A DNA stretch of 38,219 nucleotides from Propionibacterium sp. (lineage in GTDB: Bacteria; Actinomycetota; Actinomycetes; Propionibacteriales; Propionibacteriaceae). The stretch lies in contig DUOB01000145.1 of assembly GCA_012839035.1 (NCBI GenBank), forward strand, positions 1 to 38,219, given 5' to 3'. The notes beneath the pieces are model-generated. The model ran no database searches and was not told where the DNA came from. It saw only the letters and a program-made list of their open reading frames with translations. Positions 1-10,080 of the stretch are shown piece after piece (the first letter of the stretch is position 1; each line of letters opens with the position of its first letter). Both the position numbers and the translations under genes were made by a program.

Positions 1-138
1 GAGAGCCGCCGCCACCGCGGTGAATCGTGCGCGCTCCATGGTTCGACGTCGCTTGGCAGCCGCAATGATCGTGGGCGCGTCCAGCGGACGTGGGGTCCCG
101 TGCCGCAACGCTGCTCGGAGGCGTTCTTCGCTGGTCAT
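1..138 (-). CDS. N-terminal fragment of a probable sigma-factor regulator (anti-sigma-like), partial
   Basis: This is an open frame from an ATG at 138 that runs off the window edge after 46 codons. Its ATG overlaps the TGA of the upstream sigma factor gene (ATGA, 135-138), so translation is probably coupled. A good ribosome site (GGGAGGAG) lies just before the start. The visible part is a charged N-terminus (MTSEERLRAALRHG), a basic stretch (AKRRRTMERARF), then the beginning of a hydrophobic run (TAVAAAL), which looks like cytoplasm-to-membrane topology. ECF sigma genes are commonly followed by a membrane anti-sigma factor, so that role is inferred from position and topology only. No domain can be confirmed from this fragment. 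Confidence 0.6.
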   Translation of the reverse strand, partial: MTSEERLRAALRHGTPRPLDAPTIIAAAKRRRTMERARFTAVAAAL

Positions 139-665
139 CGCTCCTCCCGCACTTTCGCCGAGTGAACACGAAGGCGAGCCAGCGCCCTGTTGCAGGCGCT
201 CTTCACCGTCCCCGGCTTGATCCCCAATTCCATGGCGGTGTCGTCCACGGACAGATCCTCCAGATAGCGCAGCACCACCACTGCCCGTTCGCGGGGGGTG
301 AGCTCGGCGAGCACGCGGCGCAGCGCGATCCGGTCGATCAGCTGCTCCAGCTCGCTCTCCGGCAGAGAGCCACCGGGAAAGGACAGCACCGTGCGACTCT
401 CGCCTATCTCGGTCGCCACCTCCCGCCAGGGCTGCCGGCGCAACCGGTCATTGTTGAGGTTGATGAGCATGCGCCGGACATAGGCATAGCAGTCGTCCGC
501 TTGACAAACTTTGCCCCATCTCAGGTAAGCCTTCTCCAGGACCGACTGGATCAGGTCTTCGGCTGCTTGAACATCGCAACACAAGTGGCGGGCGAGCAGA
601 AGCAGCCGCGCGGAGCTCTGCGCGACGAACTCCGTGAAGTGCGCATCCCGTTCAGCCCGGTGCAT
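135..665 (-). CDS. SigE-family ECF RNA polymerase sigma factor
   Basis: The 176-residue product has the two-domain plan of a small ECF sigma factor. Region 2 includes AAEDLIQSVLEKAYLRW, followed by a basic helix (YVRRMLINLNNDRLRR). Region 4 includes LTPRERAVVVLRYLEDLS and a helix-turn-helix ending GIKPGTVKSACNRALARLR. It should direct core RNA polymerase to a small regulon, but the signal sensed cannot be read here. The frame is open back to 830. I chose the ATG at 665 because it begins just before the conserved part, fits the usual 165-180 residue length of the SigE-like group and follows a purine-rich stretch (GGGGGAAGGGG), although the spacing is long. The downstream partner gene overlaps by 4 nt. 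Confidence 0.88.
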   Translation of the reverse strand: MHRAERDAHFTEFVAQSSARLLLLARHLCCDVQAAEDLIQSVLEKAYLRWGKVCQADDCYAYVRRMLINLNNDRLRRQPWREVATEIGESRTVLSFPGGSLPESELEQLIDRIALRRVLAELTPRERAVVVLRYLEDLSVDDTAMELGIKPGTVKSACNRALARLRVHSAKVREER

Positions 666-698
666 GTGGCGGCCGGCCCCTTCCCCCGATTGCCTCCA

Positions 699-743
699 CC
701 TATAAGGATTTTGGAGGTTTTTTAACCTTCCGTTTCCGGAAGG
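699..743 (-). promoter_or_regulatory. AT-rich leader of the sigma gene with possible -10 and a perfect 7-bp hairpin
   Basis: Read on the minus strand, TATAGG at 704-699 resembles a -10 box and would put the start of transcription about 25 nt before the sigma factor ATG. No good -35 box is visible at the right distance (GGTTAA at 727-722 is the best). Overlapping that position is a perfect inverted repeat, CCTTCCG (726-732) and CGGAAGG (737-743), with a 4-nt loop that reads GAAA on the minus strand. It could be an operator or a structured RNA element. This is weak, sequence-only evidence. Confidence 0.35.
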
Positions 744-835
744 GCTCGTACTGAGGCGTACCCTAGCCGCTATCCCACCTCGAGCGCATCGAAGCATCAG
801 CCGTGGGCAGCCGTTCTGCCGTAGTCTCACCTCCT

Positions 836-2022
836 ATGCGTGCCCTCCTCGAGCACCCCAAGGACTGGCCGAACGGTGCGGCCGGGATGTCAATCCATGA
901 AATTACTGAGAGAACTTGGACACTGTTGGCGGACTTTGCCACACCGATGTGTTCACTGTCGGAGAAGGAGCTCGCCCACAACGCGTCGGCGGTCGCCCGG
1001 TGGTGTGCCGAACGGGGAGTTGACCTCGCCCCGCATGGCAAGACGACGATGTCCCCGGAGCTGATCAATCGCCAGCTTGCCCACGGCGCATGGGCGATCA
1101 CGGCCGCCACCCCGTGGCAGGCCGAGCGGATGGTGGACTGGGGAGTCCCCCGCATCGTGCTGGCCAATGTCTGCGCCGATCCCGGACCGCTCGCGCACCT
1201 GCTCACCAGAGACGTGGAGGTGGTGACGTTCGTCCCGAGTCCGTACGCCGCACTGCCGCCGCGGTCCCGGCAGGTTCCCGGCTGCCGGTTCTCATTGAAG
1301 TCGGGAGCCCGGGCGGACGCTGCGGAGTCCGCAGCGTCCCGGAGGGTCTCGCGCTGGCGGCCGTGCTGGTCGGTGAGCCGCGGTTGGAACTGGCCGGGGT
1401 GGCGGCATTCGAGGGCACGGTGACAGGTCGGGACGCTGACACGGTGGCCGCCGTTCGGGAACACATCGACATGGTCCGCCGGCTGGCCCGGGGGTTGGTG
1501 GACGTGCACGCCTTCGATCCTGCTCGCCCGCTGATTCTGTCCGCAGGTGGATCGATGTACCCCGATCTCGTCGTCGAGGGCCTGCGCGGCGATCTGGACC
1601 ATCCCGCACGAATCGTGCTGCGCTCGGGGTGTTCGCTGGTGCACGACCACGGGCTCTATGGGGAATCCGCGCGCGGACCGGCCGTCCGCCCGGCCATGCG
1701 GGTGTGGTCGCGGGTCCTGTCGGTCCCCGAACCGGGCTGGGCGATCATCGACGCCGGCAAACGCGACCTCACCGCTGATCCGCCGGCCCGGGTGCTGAGC
1801 GTACGCCGCCACCCCGGCGACAGTCCCCGCCCGCTCGACCTGGTCGTCGACCACCACAACGACCAGCACGGCTATGTCCGTTGCGTCGGAGCGGATCTGG
1901 CCGTCGGGGACATCCTGGAGCTCGGCATCTCGCACCCCTGTCTGACGTTCGACCGGTGGAGCCATATCCCGCTGGTGGACGAAGAGTTGCGCGTGATCGG
2001 CGCGGTGCGAACCTGCTTCTGA
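836..2022 (+). pseudogene. D-threonine aldolase/D-serine dehydratase-like PLP enzyme (amino acid deaminase type), frameshifted
   Basis: Two adjoining frames together spell one protein of about 395 residues of the alanine-racemase-fold PLP family that includes D-threonine aldolase and metal-dependent D-serine dehydratase. The first frame has the PLP-lysine region (APHGKTTMSPEL) and ITAATPWQAERM. The second has LPVLIEVG, LILSAGGSMYP and the C-terminal metal site, with H and C in ISHPCLTFD. The break is at CCC, 1234-1236; adding one C gives a continuous FVPESVRR reading. The second-frame part is well conserved to its end, so the lesion is recent or a sequence error. The start is uncertain: ATG 836 keeps an N-terminal stretch that fits the family, while ATG 887 is an alternative. 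No clear ribosome site precedes 836; TAGTCT lies 7 nt upstream, so a leaderless message is possible. Confidence 0.75.
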
Positions 2023-2132
2023 CGCTCAGATCCAGCTGGGTGTCGGAGGATTCTCGGCAGGAGCAGAAGAAGGAACAGCACGCTCCAACCGTCGGACTGA
2101 CCCTGCCAGAAACGACCGTCGTTGTTGGTCAT
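1872..2132 (-). CDS. Possible small membrane protein, doubtful
   Basis: An ATG at 2132 is preceded by GGGGGAG with a 4-nt spacer. It opens a frame beginning MTNNDGRFWQGQSDGW, followed by a short leucine-rich hydrophobic run and basic residues. The frame then runs about 150 nt antisense into the end of the PLP-enzyme gene, where the protein looks like non-coding composition. It could be a small single-pass protein truncated at its 3' end, or chance. I do not recognise a family. It is listed because nothing else occupies 2023-2181. Confidence 0.15.
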   Translation of the reverse strand: MTNNDGRFWQGQSDGWSVLFLLLLLPRILRHPAGSERQKQVRTAPITRNSSSTSGIWLHRSNVRQGCEMPSSRMSPTARSAPTQRT

Positions 2133-2181
2133 CGCACTCCCCCGATCCCCGAATGCACCGCGAGCCTGGTGAGCCATCCGT

Positions 2182-3648
2182 TCAGATCACGAGGGGACGC
2201 TCGGTCGGTCCGATCGGGCGGGGCAACTTGGTGTCTCCGGTGAGGTGATGATCCACGGCCGCCGCACAGGAACGTCCCTCCGCGATGGCCCACACGATGA
2301 GGGACTGACCGCGCCCGGCGTCCCCGCACACGAACACCCCGGGTTTCGAGGTCTCGTAATGCTCGTCGCGGGCGATATTGCCGCGGGCATCGAGCTCGAG
2401 GCCGAACTGGTCGACCAATCCGTTGGTTTCCGGGCCGGTGAATCCCATGGCCAACAACACGAGCTGGGCGGGCAGCTCCCGTTCGCTGCCCGCGACCGGC
2501 CGGACCGTGCCGTCCGTGAGCTCGACCTCGACCAGCTTCAGCGCCGCCACTCCTCCGGTCCCGTCATCGACGAACTCCGTCGTGGAGACGGCATAGACCC
2601 GGTCGCCGCCCTCCTCGTGGGCGGAGCTGATCCGATAGATCATCGGATAGGTCGGCCAGGGCTGGTTGTCGGGCCGGGATTCGGTCGGCCTCGGCAGGAT
2701 TTCCAGTTGGGTGATCGACCGTGCGCCCTGCCGGATCGAGGTGCCGAGACAGTCCGCGCCGGTGTCACCGCCACCGATGATCACCACGTCCTTGCCGGTG
2801 GCCAGGATCTGGTCGGCCACCTCCTGACCGAGCGCCGCTCGGTTCGCCTGCGGCAGGAACTCCATTGCCTGGTGGATGCCCCGCAGGTCCCGTCCCGGCA
2901 CGGGCAGTTCGCGCGGCACCGTCGAGCCGATCGCCAGGACGATCGCGTCGTACCGGTCAACCAGCTCATCGGCGGTGATGTCGATCCCCACATTGACCCC
3001 GGACCGGAAGATCGTCCCCTCGTTGCGCATCTGGCGCAGGCGCCGGTCGAGGACGGATTTCTCCATCTTGAATTCGGGGATCCCATAGCGCAGCAGGCCG
3101 CCGGGAGCATCGGCGCGCTCATAGACCGCGACCGTGTGCCCCTCGCGGGTGAGCTGCTGGGCGGCCGCCAGCCCGGCCGGGCCCGACCCGATCACGGCCA
3201 CGGTCCTGTTGGTGTGCCATTGCGGCAGTTGGGCCTTCACCGCACGGTTGTCCCAGCCGCGGTCGATGATCGCGACCTCGACGTTCTTGATCGTCACCGG
3301 ATCCTGCGAAATGCCCAGAACACAGGCGGTCTCGCAGGGCGCCGGACACAGCCGGCCGGTGAACTCCGGGAAGTTGTTGGTGGCGTGCAGGCGGTCCAGC
3401 GCATCGCTCCAGTCGTTCCGATAGACCAGATCGTTCCACTCCGGAATCAGATTGCCCAGGGGGCAGCCGGAGTGACAGAACGGGATGCCGCAGTCCATGC
3501 AGCGGCTCGCCTGGTCGGCGATGATCGGCAGCAGCGCCTTCCCGGGCCCGCCGGGATAGACCTCCTGCCAATCGTTGATGCGCTCGTCCACCGGACGGCG
3601 CTCGGCGACCAAGCGGTCGTGCTTCATGAATCCTCGCGGATCAGCCAT
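2182..3648 (-). CDS. gltD: Glutamate synthase (NADPH) small subunit
   Basis: The 488-residue product passes electrons from NADPH through FAD and iron-sulphur clusters to the large subunit for making glutamate from glutamine and 2-oxoglutarate. The N-terminal ferredoxin-like domain has the cluster cysteines in CMDCGIPFCHSGCPLGN and CPAPCETACVLG. The FAD-binding motif is IGSGPAGLAAAQQL and the NADPH-binding motif is VIIGGGDTGADC. The C-terminal part has VFVCGDAGRGQSLIVWAI, the usual end of this flavoprotein family. Length is normal. The start at 3648 gives MADPRGFMKHDR and has AAAGGAA upstream. It lies 28 nt after gltB, so the two form one operon with the large subunit first. Confidence 0.97.
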   Translation of the reverse strand: MADPRGFMKHDRLVAERRPVDERINDWQEVYPGGPGKALLPIIADQASRCMDCGIPFCHSGCPLGNLIPEWNDLVYRNDWSDALDRLHATNNFPEFTGRLCPAPCETACVLGISQDPVTIKNVEVAIIDRGWDNRAVKAQLPQWHTNRTVAVIGSGPAGLAAAQQLTREGHTVAVYERADAPGGLLRYGIPEFKMEKSVLDRRLRQMRNEGTIFRSGVNVGIDITADELVDRYDAIVLAIGSTVPRELPVPGRDLRGIHQAMEFLPQANRAALGQEVADQILATGKDVVIIGGGDTGADCLGTSIRQGARSITQLEILPRPTESRPDNQPWPTYPMIYRISSAHEEGGDRVYAVSTTEFVDDGTGGVAALKLVEVELTDGTVRPVAGSERELPAQLVLLAMGFTGPETNGLVDQFGLELDARGNIARDEHYETSKPGVFVCGDAGRGQSLIVWAIAEGRSCAAAVDHHLTGDTKLPRPIGPTERPLVI

Positions 3649-3676
3649 GCTCGGGTTCCTTTGCTCTCGTCGGTGG

Positions 3677-6600
3677 TCAGGCGGTGACCGCCGCCATCAT
3701 GCGGCGATCGGTTTCATCGGTGTCGAGGCCGTCGCGCTCCGCGGTGGCGCGCGCGGAGAGCACCTTGGCGTACTCCCTCGGGAGCACCTTGGTGAACGTC
3801 CCCGCGATGTCGCCCGCGAGCAGTTCAGCCGCGAGCGTCGAGTGCGTCTCCCGCTCGTAGCGGGTCAGCAGGTCGGTGATCGTGGCCACGTCGTCCCCGG
3901 TGAGTCCGACGATGTCGACCATCTCCGGGTTGAGGTTCTCGGGGCGGAGGTCGCGGACGTACGCGACCCCACCCGACATGCCGGCCGCGAAGTTGCGCCC
4001 GGTGCCACCGAGAATCAGCACCCGGCCGCCGGTCATGTATTCACAGCCGTGGTCCCCGACCCCCTCCACCACCGCGGTGGCGCCGGAGTTGCGGACACAG
4101 AACCGCTCACCCACGAGCCCGCGCAGGAAGATCTCGCCCGACGTCGCGCCATAGCCGATCACGTTGCCGGCGATGATCTGCTCCCGGGGGGAGAATTGGA
4201 CGCCATCGGGCGTGGTGATCAAGAGCCGTCCACCGGACAGACCCTTGCCGACGTAGTCGTTGGAGTCGCCGACCAGCCGTAGGGTCACCCCGCGCGGGAG
4301 GAACGCACCGAAGCTCTGCCCGGCGGAGCCCCGCAGGGTGATGTCGATGGTGTCGTCCGCGAAGCCCGCGCCCCCGGTCGCCTTGGTCACCTCGTGGCCG
4401 AGGATGGTGCCGACGGTGCGGTGGATGTTGCGTACGCCCACCTCCCCCGTCACGCGCACCCCGCGCTCGAGGGCCGGGGCCGCGAGCGGGATCAGCTCGG
4501 TGCGGTCCAGCGAGGCGTCGAGACCGTGGTCCTGGGTGGTGGTGTTGCGCAGGGGCGACGTCGTGGCAAACCCGCCGGTCGCCCGGTGGAGGATGGGGCT
4601 GAGATCGAGCCCGTGTGCTTTCCAGTACGCCTCAGCGGCGCGCGTCTGCAACAGGTCGACCCGGCCGACGGCCTCGTCCAGCGTCCGGAAGCCGAGCGCG
4701 GCGAGGTGTTCCCGGACCTCCTCGGCGATGTACTCGAAGAAGTTGACCACGAACTCCGGTTTGCCCGAATAGCGTTCGCGCAACACCGGGTTCTGCGTCG
4801 CGACGCCCACCGGACAGGTGTCGAGGTGGCAGACCCGCATCATGATGCAACCGGACACGACGAGCGGTGCCGTGGCAAACCCGAATTCCTCGGCCCCGAG
4901 CAGTGCCCCGATGATCACATCGCGACCGGTCTTGAGCTGACCGTCGACCTGCACCACGATCCGGTCCCGCAGACCGTTGATGAGCAGGGTCTGCTGGGCC
5001 TCGGCCAGGCCGAGTTCCCAGGGGCCGCCGGCGTGCTTGAGCGAGGTCAGCGGTGCTGCCCCGGTCCCACCGTCGTGTCCCGAGATGAGCACGACGTCGG
5101 CCTTGGCCTTGGACACCCCCGCGGCGACCGTGCCGACGCCCACTTCGGCGACCAGCTTCACGTGGATGCGGGCCGCGGGGTTGGCGCACTTCAGATCGTG
5201 GATGAGCTGCTTGAGGTCCTCGATCGAATAGATGTCGTGGTGCGGCGGTGGGGAGATGAGCCCGACCCCGGGAGTCGAGTGCCGGGTCTTCGCGACCCAC
5301 GGATAGACCTTGTTGCCGGGCAGCTGGCCGCCCTCACCGGGCTTGGCGCCCTGGGCCATCTTGATCTGGATGTCGTCGGCGTTGGTCAGATAGTCCGACG
5401 TCACCCCGAAACGTCCCGAGGCGACCTGCTTGATCGCCGAGCGGCGACGCGGATCGTAGAGCCGGTCGGGATCCTCGCCGCCCTCACCGGTGTTCGACTT
5501 GCCGCCGAGCATGTTCATCGCGATCGCGAGGGTCTCGTGGGCCTCCTGGCTGATCGAGCCATAGGACATGGCGCCGGTGGAGAATCGCTTCACGATCTCG
5601 GAGACCGGCTCGACTTCCTCGATGGGGATCGGCGTCCGATCCGTGCTGAACTCGAGCAGCCCGCGCAGCGTCATCAACCGTTTGGACTGATCGTCGACGT
5701 GGGCGGTGTAGGTCTTGAAGATGTCATAGCGTCCCGCGCGCGTTGCGTGCTGGAGCCGGAACACGGTCTCGGGATCGAACAGGTGCGGCTCGCCTTCGCG
5801 GCGCCACTGATACTCCCCACCGACCTCGAGTTCCCGGTGCGGCAGCGGGATGCCGTCGGCCGGATAGGCCTTGAGGTGGCGCAGTCTGATCTCCTCGGCG
5901 ATCTCGTCCAGCCCGAGCCCGCCGAGCTTGGAGGGAGTCCCGGTGAAATAGCGGTCGACCACTTCGTCCGACAACCCGAGGCACTCGAAGATCTGGGCGC
6001 CCGTATAGGACGCCACCGTCGACACCCCCATCTTGGACATCACCTTGAGCACACCCTTGCCTAGGGCCTTCTTCACATTGCCGAGCGCGGTCTCGGGTTC
6101 GACGCCGACATGGACGTCCTCACGCGCCAGATCCTCCACGCTCTCGAACACCAAATAGGGGTTGACCGCAGACGCCCCATAACCCAGGAGCGTGGCCACG
6201 TGATGCACCTCGCGGACATCACCGGCCTCCACCACCAATGCCGACCGGGTACGCGCCTTCTGCCGCACCAGATGGTGGTGCACGGCGGCCGTCAGCAGCA
6301 GCGAGGGAATCGGGGCCAGCTCGGCGTTGGAGTGCCGGTCGGACAGGATCACGGTCCGTGCCCCGTCGACGATGGCGCGATGGACCTCCTTGCAGATCCG
6401 GTCCAGCGCATGCCGCAGCCCCATGCCGCCGTCCTCGACGCGATAGAGACCCCGCACGGTGACGGGCGCGAAACCGGGCATGTCGCCACGACGGTTGAGA
6501 GTGACCAGCCTGGCGAACTCGTCGTTGTCCAGCACGGGGAACGGGATGACGATCCGTCGGCACGACGCGGGTCCGGGTGCGAGCAGGTTCTCCTCCTGGC

Positions 6601-8293
6601 CGATCGTGCCGGCCAGTGAGGTGACGAGCTCCTCCCGGATCGCATCGAGCGGCGGGTTCGTCACCTGCGCGAACAACTGGGAAAAATAGTCGAACAGCAG
6701 GCGGGGTCGTTGGCTGAGCGCCGCGACCGGTGAGTCGGTGCCCATCGAACCGATCGGCTCGGCCCCGGTGTTGGCCATCGGGGCAAGGATGAGCCGGAGC
6801 TCCTCCTCCGTGTATCCGAACACCTGTTGCCGGCGCGTGACCGAACTGTGGCCGTGCACGGTGTGCTCGCGCTCGGGCAGATCCTCGAGGTTGATGAGCC
6901 CACCGGCGAGCCATCCCCCATAGGGGTGTTCGGCAGCGAGCGCGTCCTTGATCTCGTCGTTGGGGACCACCCGGTGCTGGCCGAGATCGGCCAGAAACAT
7001 CTGTCCCGGTTGCATCCGGCCCTTCTCCACGATCGTGCTCGGGTCGAGGTCCGGGAGCACCCCGGATTCCGAGGCCATCACGACCAGTCCGTCCTCGGTG
7101 ATCCAATAGCGCCCGGGACGCAGCCCGTTGCGGTCCAGCACCGCACCGATGACGGTGCCGTCGGTGAAGCACACGCTCGCGGGGCCGTCCCAGGGCTCCA
7201 TGAGGCACGAGTGGAAGCGATAGAAGTCCCGGCGCTTCGGGTCCATGTGCGGGTTGTTCTCCCACGCCTCCGGGATCATCATGAGCACCGCGTGCGGGAG
7301 CGTACGCCCACCCAGGTGCAGGAGCTCCAGCACCTCGTCGAAGGATGCGGAGTCGGACTGTTCGGGGTTGCAGATCGGGAACAGCCGCTCCAGATTGCCC
7401 GGGATCAGATCGGAGGCCAGCAGTTCCTCACGGGCCCGCATCCAGTTGCGGTTGCCCTTGACGGTGTTGATCTCGCCGTTGTGGGCGATCATCCGGAACG
7501 GATGGGCGAGCTCCCAGGCCGGGAACGTGTTGGTGGAGAAGCGTGAGTGCACCAGGGCCAGCGCACTCGCCACCCGCTCGTCGTGCAGATCCGGGAAGAC
7601 CTCTTCGAGCTGATCGGTGGTGAGCATCCCCTTGTAGACCAGGGTCCTGGCCGACAGTGACGGAAAATAGACGCCCAGTTCATGTTCCGCACGCCGCCTC
7701 AAGCCATAGACGAGGCGGTCGAGGTGGATGCCGCTCTCACCGTCCGGACCGGCGACGACCACGTGGGCGATGTGCGGCATGACATCGCGGGAGACGGGGC
7801 TGAGGGTGGTCGAGTCGACCGGGAGGTCGCGCCAGCCGAGCACGTGGAGGTTCTCGCTGGCGGCGATCTTCTCGAGGGACTCGACGGCCCGCGTACGCTC
7901 GGCCTCCGCGGCCGGCAGGAAAGCGGCGCCCACGGCGTACGCTCCCGCCACCGGCAGCTCGAAATCGCAGACCGCGCGGAGGAAGGCGTCCGGGACCTGG
8001 ATGAGGATGCCGGCCCCGTCACCCGCAGCGGTATCGGCGCCGGTCGCACCCCGGTGATCCAGGTTGCGCAGGGCCTCCAGTCCTTTGCGGACAATGTCGT
8101 GCTCGGGGATTCCACTCAGCTGCGCGACGAAGGCCACTCCGCACGCGTCGTGTTCGAACTGTGGGTCATAGAGGCCTTCGGACTGTGGGTCATAGAGGCC
8201 TTCGGACTGTGGGTCATAGAGGCCTTCGGCCAGTGGGTCATAGAGGCCTTCGGCACGACGGCGCAGCTGGCGGGCGTGTGACTCCTGGGTCAT
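3677..8293 (-). CDS. gltB: Glutamate synthase (NADPH) large subunit
   Basis: The 1538-residue protein carries the glutaminase and synthase activities of GOGAT. After a propeptide, the class II amidotransferase domain begins at Cys51 ([12 protein letters not shown]), which becomes the N-terminal nucleophile on processing. A central domain, then the FMN-binding synthase domain ([26 protein letters not shown]) follow. The 3Fe-4S cysteines are in [12 protein letters not shown] near residues 1148-1159, and the C-terminal glycine-rich beta-helix domain completes the protein. An ATG at 8326 is in frame, but ATG 8293 has AGGAG five bases upstream and is preferred. The propeptide is unusual: residues 14-46 are four copies of an eight-residue unit (GLYDPQSE type), where relatives normally have one GLYDP just before the Cys domain. 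gltD follows 28 nt downstream. Confidence 0.97.
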   Translation of the reverse strand: MTQESHARQLRRRAEGLYDPLAEGLYDPQSEGLYDPQSEGLYDPQFEHDACGVAFVAQLSGIPEHDIVRKGLEALRNLDHRGATGADTAAGDGAGILIQVPDAFLRAVCDFELPVAGAYAVGAAFLPAAEAERTRAVESLEKIAASENLHVLGWRDLPVDSTTLSPVSRDVMPHIAHVVVAGPDGESGIHLDRLVYGLRRRAEHELGVYFPSLSARTLVYKGMLTTDQLEEVFPDLHDERVASALALVHSRFSTNTFPAWELAHPFRMIAHNGEINTVKGNRNWMRAREELLASDLIPGNLERLFPICNPEQSDSASFDEVLELLHLGGRTLPHAVLMMIPEAWENNPHMDPKRRDFYRFHSCLMEPWDGPASVCFTDGTVIGAVLDRNGLRPGRYWITEDGLVVMASESGVLPDLDPSTIVEKGRMQPGQMFLADLGQHRVVPNDEIKDALAAEHPYGGWLAGGLINLEDLPEREHTVHGHSSVTRRQQVFGYTEEELRLILAPMANTGAEPIGSMGTDSPVAALSQRPRLLFDYFSQLFAQVTNPPLDAIREELVTSLAGTIGQEENLLAPGPASCRRIVIPFPVLDNDEFARLVTLNRRGDMPGFAPVTVRGLYRVEDGGMGLRHALDRICKEVHRAIVDGARTVILSDRHSNAELAPIPSLLLTAAVHHHLVRQKARTRSALVVEAGDVREVHHVATLLGYGASAVNPYLVFESVEDLAREDVHVGVEPETALGNVKKALGKGVLKVMSKMGVSTVASYTGAQIFECLGLSDEVVDRYFTGTPSKLGGLGLDEIAEEIRLRHLKAYPADGIPLPHRELEVGGEYQWRREGEPHLFDPETVFRLQHATRAGRYDIFKTYTAHVDDQSKRLMTLRGLLEFSTDRTPIPIEEVEPVSEIVKRFSTGAMSYGSISQEAHETLAIAMNMLGGKSNTGEGGEDPDRLYDPRRRSAIKQVASGRFGVTSDYLTNADDIQIKMAQGAKPGEGGQLPGNKVYPWVAKTRHSTPGVGLISPPPHHDIYSIEDLKQLIHDLKCANPAARIHVKLVAEVGVGTVAAGVSKAKADVVLISGHDGGTGAAPLTSLKHAGGPWELGLAEAQQTLLINGLRDRIVVQVDGQLKTGRDVIIGALLGAEEFGFATAPLVVSGCIMMRVCHLDTCPVGVATQNPVLRERYSGKPEFVVNFFEYIAEEVREHLAALGFRTLDEAVGRVDLLQTRAAEAYWKAHGLDLSPILHRATGGFATTSPLRNTTTQDHGLDASLDRTELIPLAAPALERGVRVTGEVGVRNIHRTVGTILGHEVTKATGGAGFADDTIDITLRGSAGQSFGAFLPRGVTLRLVGDSNDYVGKGLSGGRLLITTPDGVQFSPREQIIAGNVIGYGATSGEIFLRGLVGERFCVRNSGATAVVEGVGDHGCEYMTGGRVLILGGTGRNFAAGMSGGVAYVRDLRPENLNPEMVDIVGLTGDDVATITDLLTRYERETHSTLAAELLAGDIAGTFTKVLPREYAKVLSARATAERDGLDTDETDRRMMAAVTA
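8158..8253 (-). repeat. Four tandem 24-bp repeats within the gltB propeptide
   Basis: The copies lie at 8158-8181, 8182-8205, 8206-8229 and 8230-8253. The first three are identical and the fourth differs at two positions. The unit is a multiple of three, so each copy adds eight residues (E-G-L-Y-D-P plus two) without changing frame. The innermost copy joins directly to FEHDACGV, where normal family members have GLYDP once. It is a recent in-frame expansion; copy number may vary between strains. Confidence 0.95.
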
Positions 8294-8412
8294 GGACTCT
8301 CCTGACGTGTTGTGCTGACACGGCACGGTGAGCCGAAGAGTGTGTGATGTTCCCCTCCACGGCGGGGAAACGCTGGAGACCGCCCCGGCCGGAGCAGCCC
8401 ATCCAGTGACGA

Positions 8413-9324
8413 TCAGTGGGTCGATCGCTCAAGTGGCGGAGCCCCGCCGGGTTCGGCCGGGTCCATGTTCTTGTCCCGAGCCGACCGCGCCCGCTCTGCG
8501 AGCGCAGCGCGACGATAGTAATAGAGACTGACCGCTGCCGCAGCAACGCACGCCAAAGAAATTGCGAACATCGGCTGCCACATGCCCTGTTCCTCGTCCA
8601 GGATGAGAAAAAATCCCAGCCCATAGACCAGCCTGAAGGCCACGGCCGATGCCCAGTGACCGAAACGCATGTTGGAGTGCAGGGTGGCCAGAAAGACGGA
8701 GACCGCGATGGTCATCCCGTAGTGGGCCGCCAGGAAGAGCAGCAGCCCCAGAGCGTCGCCGGTGCGGCCGAAGCGGTCGAGCACTCCCGCCCAGGCGGGC
8801 CACGCCCAGGTGCCCCACACGACACCGACGATGACGCCGGAGAGCACCACGCCGAACCTGCTGCGCAGACTCGGCTGCAGCACGGTGCGGAATCCGAATT
8901 CCTGGAGGGCAAGGCCGATCAGCATGCCGAGGGCAACCAGAAGGATGATCGTGAGGGAATCCCCCGGGAGCGCCAGCGGATGGGGGACGAGAGGCAGGTC
9001 GATGGGCTTCATCCGCCAGCGGAAGAACGTATAGAACTGCACGCACGACAAAACGATCGCGAGTGCGGTGGCGGCGGCCAGCACCACCCGGCGGACCACT
9101 TGGACGTTGAAGCCCAGCCCCGGAACCCACCGGGCGCCGAGCCCAAGGCGCCGGTTCAATGCGAGGACCGCGAGGCCGCCCGCCAGTGGCCCGAACGAGC
9201 CGAGGTCGAACACCCAATAGGCGATCGCGAAGTGATGGTGCAACCAGAAGCCGACAGCGGACACAGCGGCGGTGACCACGACGAAAACGGCCAGCAACAC
9301 CCCGACCCGTTGCTTCACTTCCAC
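8413..9324 (-). CDS. CPBP-like polytopic membrane protein with degenerate protease motifs
   Basis: The protein is about 303 residues with roughly seven to eight hydrophobic segments and a basic C-terminal tail. The central motif [13 protein letters not shown] resembles the EExxxR motif of CPBP/Abi intramembrane proteases, but the first Glu is Gln. In the next segment ([11 protein letters not shown]) the expected His is Ala. It may therefore be a non-proteolytic member of the fold or another transporter-like protein. ATG 9363 is in frame, but GTG 9324 has an excellent ribosome site (GGGGAGGAG, spacer 5) and is preferred. It lies between the SCO1-like gene and gltB in the same direction; no functional link is evident. 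Confidence 0.7.
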   Translation of the reverse strand: MEVKQRVGVLLAVFVVVTAAVSAVGFWLHHHFAIAYWVFDLGSFGPLAGGLAVLALNRRLGLGARWVPGLGFNVQVVRRVVLAAATALAIVLSCVQFYTFFRWRMKPIDLPLVPHPLALPGDSLTIILLVALGMLIGLALQEFGFRTVLQPSLRSRFGVVLSGVIVGVVWGTWAWPAWAGVLDRFGRTGDALGLLLFLAAHYGMTIAVSVFLATLHSNMRFGHWASAVAFRLVYGLGFFLILDEEQGMWQPMFAISLACVAAAAVSLYYYRRAALAERARSARDKNMDPAEPGGAPPLERSTH

Positions 9325-9405
9325 TCCGGCTCCTCCCCTCGCTGCCCGTTCATCTTGGCTCATCCCGACCCCCGTTGTCGCGCAGGCGTCCCGTGCAGGA
9401 GGCGC

Positions 9406-10032
9406 TTATCGTTGCCGGGCGACCAACTCGACCAGGTCCTGGGACAACTGGTCGACGGGCACGTCGGAAGTCCACAGCAGCACCCCGCGGTCGTCCCGGT
9501 CGAAGCCGATGATCTGATCCCCGTGCATCAGCCCCCCGTCGTTGTCCGGGTGAATCGCCACGCCCAGGGACCCCGCGAGCTCCTGCACCTGATCCGGTGT
9601 GCCGGTGAGACCGACGAACTGTGGGTCGAACTCGTCCAGCCAGGCCCGCAGCCGTGCCCGGTGGTCGGGCGCGGGTTCCGGGGAGAGATCGACCACGAGA
9701 ACCGTCACATCGTCGTGAACGTCCGTCGGCACCCGATCGAGCGCCGTGGCCAGCCCCATCAGTGTCCCGGCGCATCCGTGCGGACAGTCCGGATAACTGA
9801 AAAGGACGAGTGTGACCGGTCTGCTGGGGCTCTTGCGCAGGTTGAACCGCTGACCCGACGTGTCGCGGAACGTCTGATCCGGCAGGACGAAGGGCCTGTC
9901 CTGCCAGGCCCCGTGAAACCGCCACGACGGCTGCGGTGCCTTGGGCACCACGGCTCCGCCGGCACCGGACGCAGTGCAGGCCGTCACCAGCAACGCCCCC
10001 ACCAGGGCCACGGCGATCAGGCAACGGCGCAC
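9406..10032 (-). CDS. SCO1/SenC family copper-binding lipoprotein
   Basis: The 208-residue protein begins with a lipoprotein signal; the lipobox is LVTAC, with Cys19 as lipid anchor. The thioredoxin-fold domain has the copper-binding CxxxC motif of SCO proteins (YPDCPHGCAGT, Cys83 and Cys87) and the distant histidine ligand in LMHGDQIIGFD (His170). SCO proteins deliver copper to, or reduce thiols of, the CuA site of cytochrome oxidase on the outer face of the membrane. The start is GTG 10032 with GGAGGGAG upstream. No oxidase genes are nearby, so the target is inferred. It follows trpA by about 48 nt and may be read through from the trp operon or on its own. Confidence 0.88.
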   Translation of the reverse strand: MRRCLIAVALVGALLVTACTASGAGGAVVPKAPQPSWRFHGAWQDRPFVLPDQTFRDTSGQRFNLRKSPSRPVTLVLFSYPDCPHGCAGTLMGLATALDRVPTDVHDDVTVLVVDLSPEPAPDHRARLRAWLDEFDPQFVGLTGTPDQVQELAGSLGVAIHPDNDGGLMHGDQIIGFDRDDRGVLLWTSDVPVDQLSQDLVELVARQR

Positions 10033-10080
10033 CGGAACTCCCTCCGTCGTGCGCCCAGCCTAATCAGCGCGACCAAGCGC

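Noticed and set aside
2245-3687. 480-residue open frame on the plus strand
   Set aside because: It is antisense to gltD and carries no motif.
4394-6064. 556-residue open frame on the plus strand
   Set aside because: It lies wholly antisense to gltB, which is a certain gene, and has shadow-frame composition.
8158-8253. Possible CRISPR-like array
   Set aside because: The 24-bp units are directly adjacent without spacers, in frame with gltB and coding for its propeptide.
8294-8412. Promoter for gltB in the gap upstream of its start
   Set aside because: No pair of boxes with acceptable spacing was found by eye; it may be read from further upstream.
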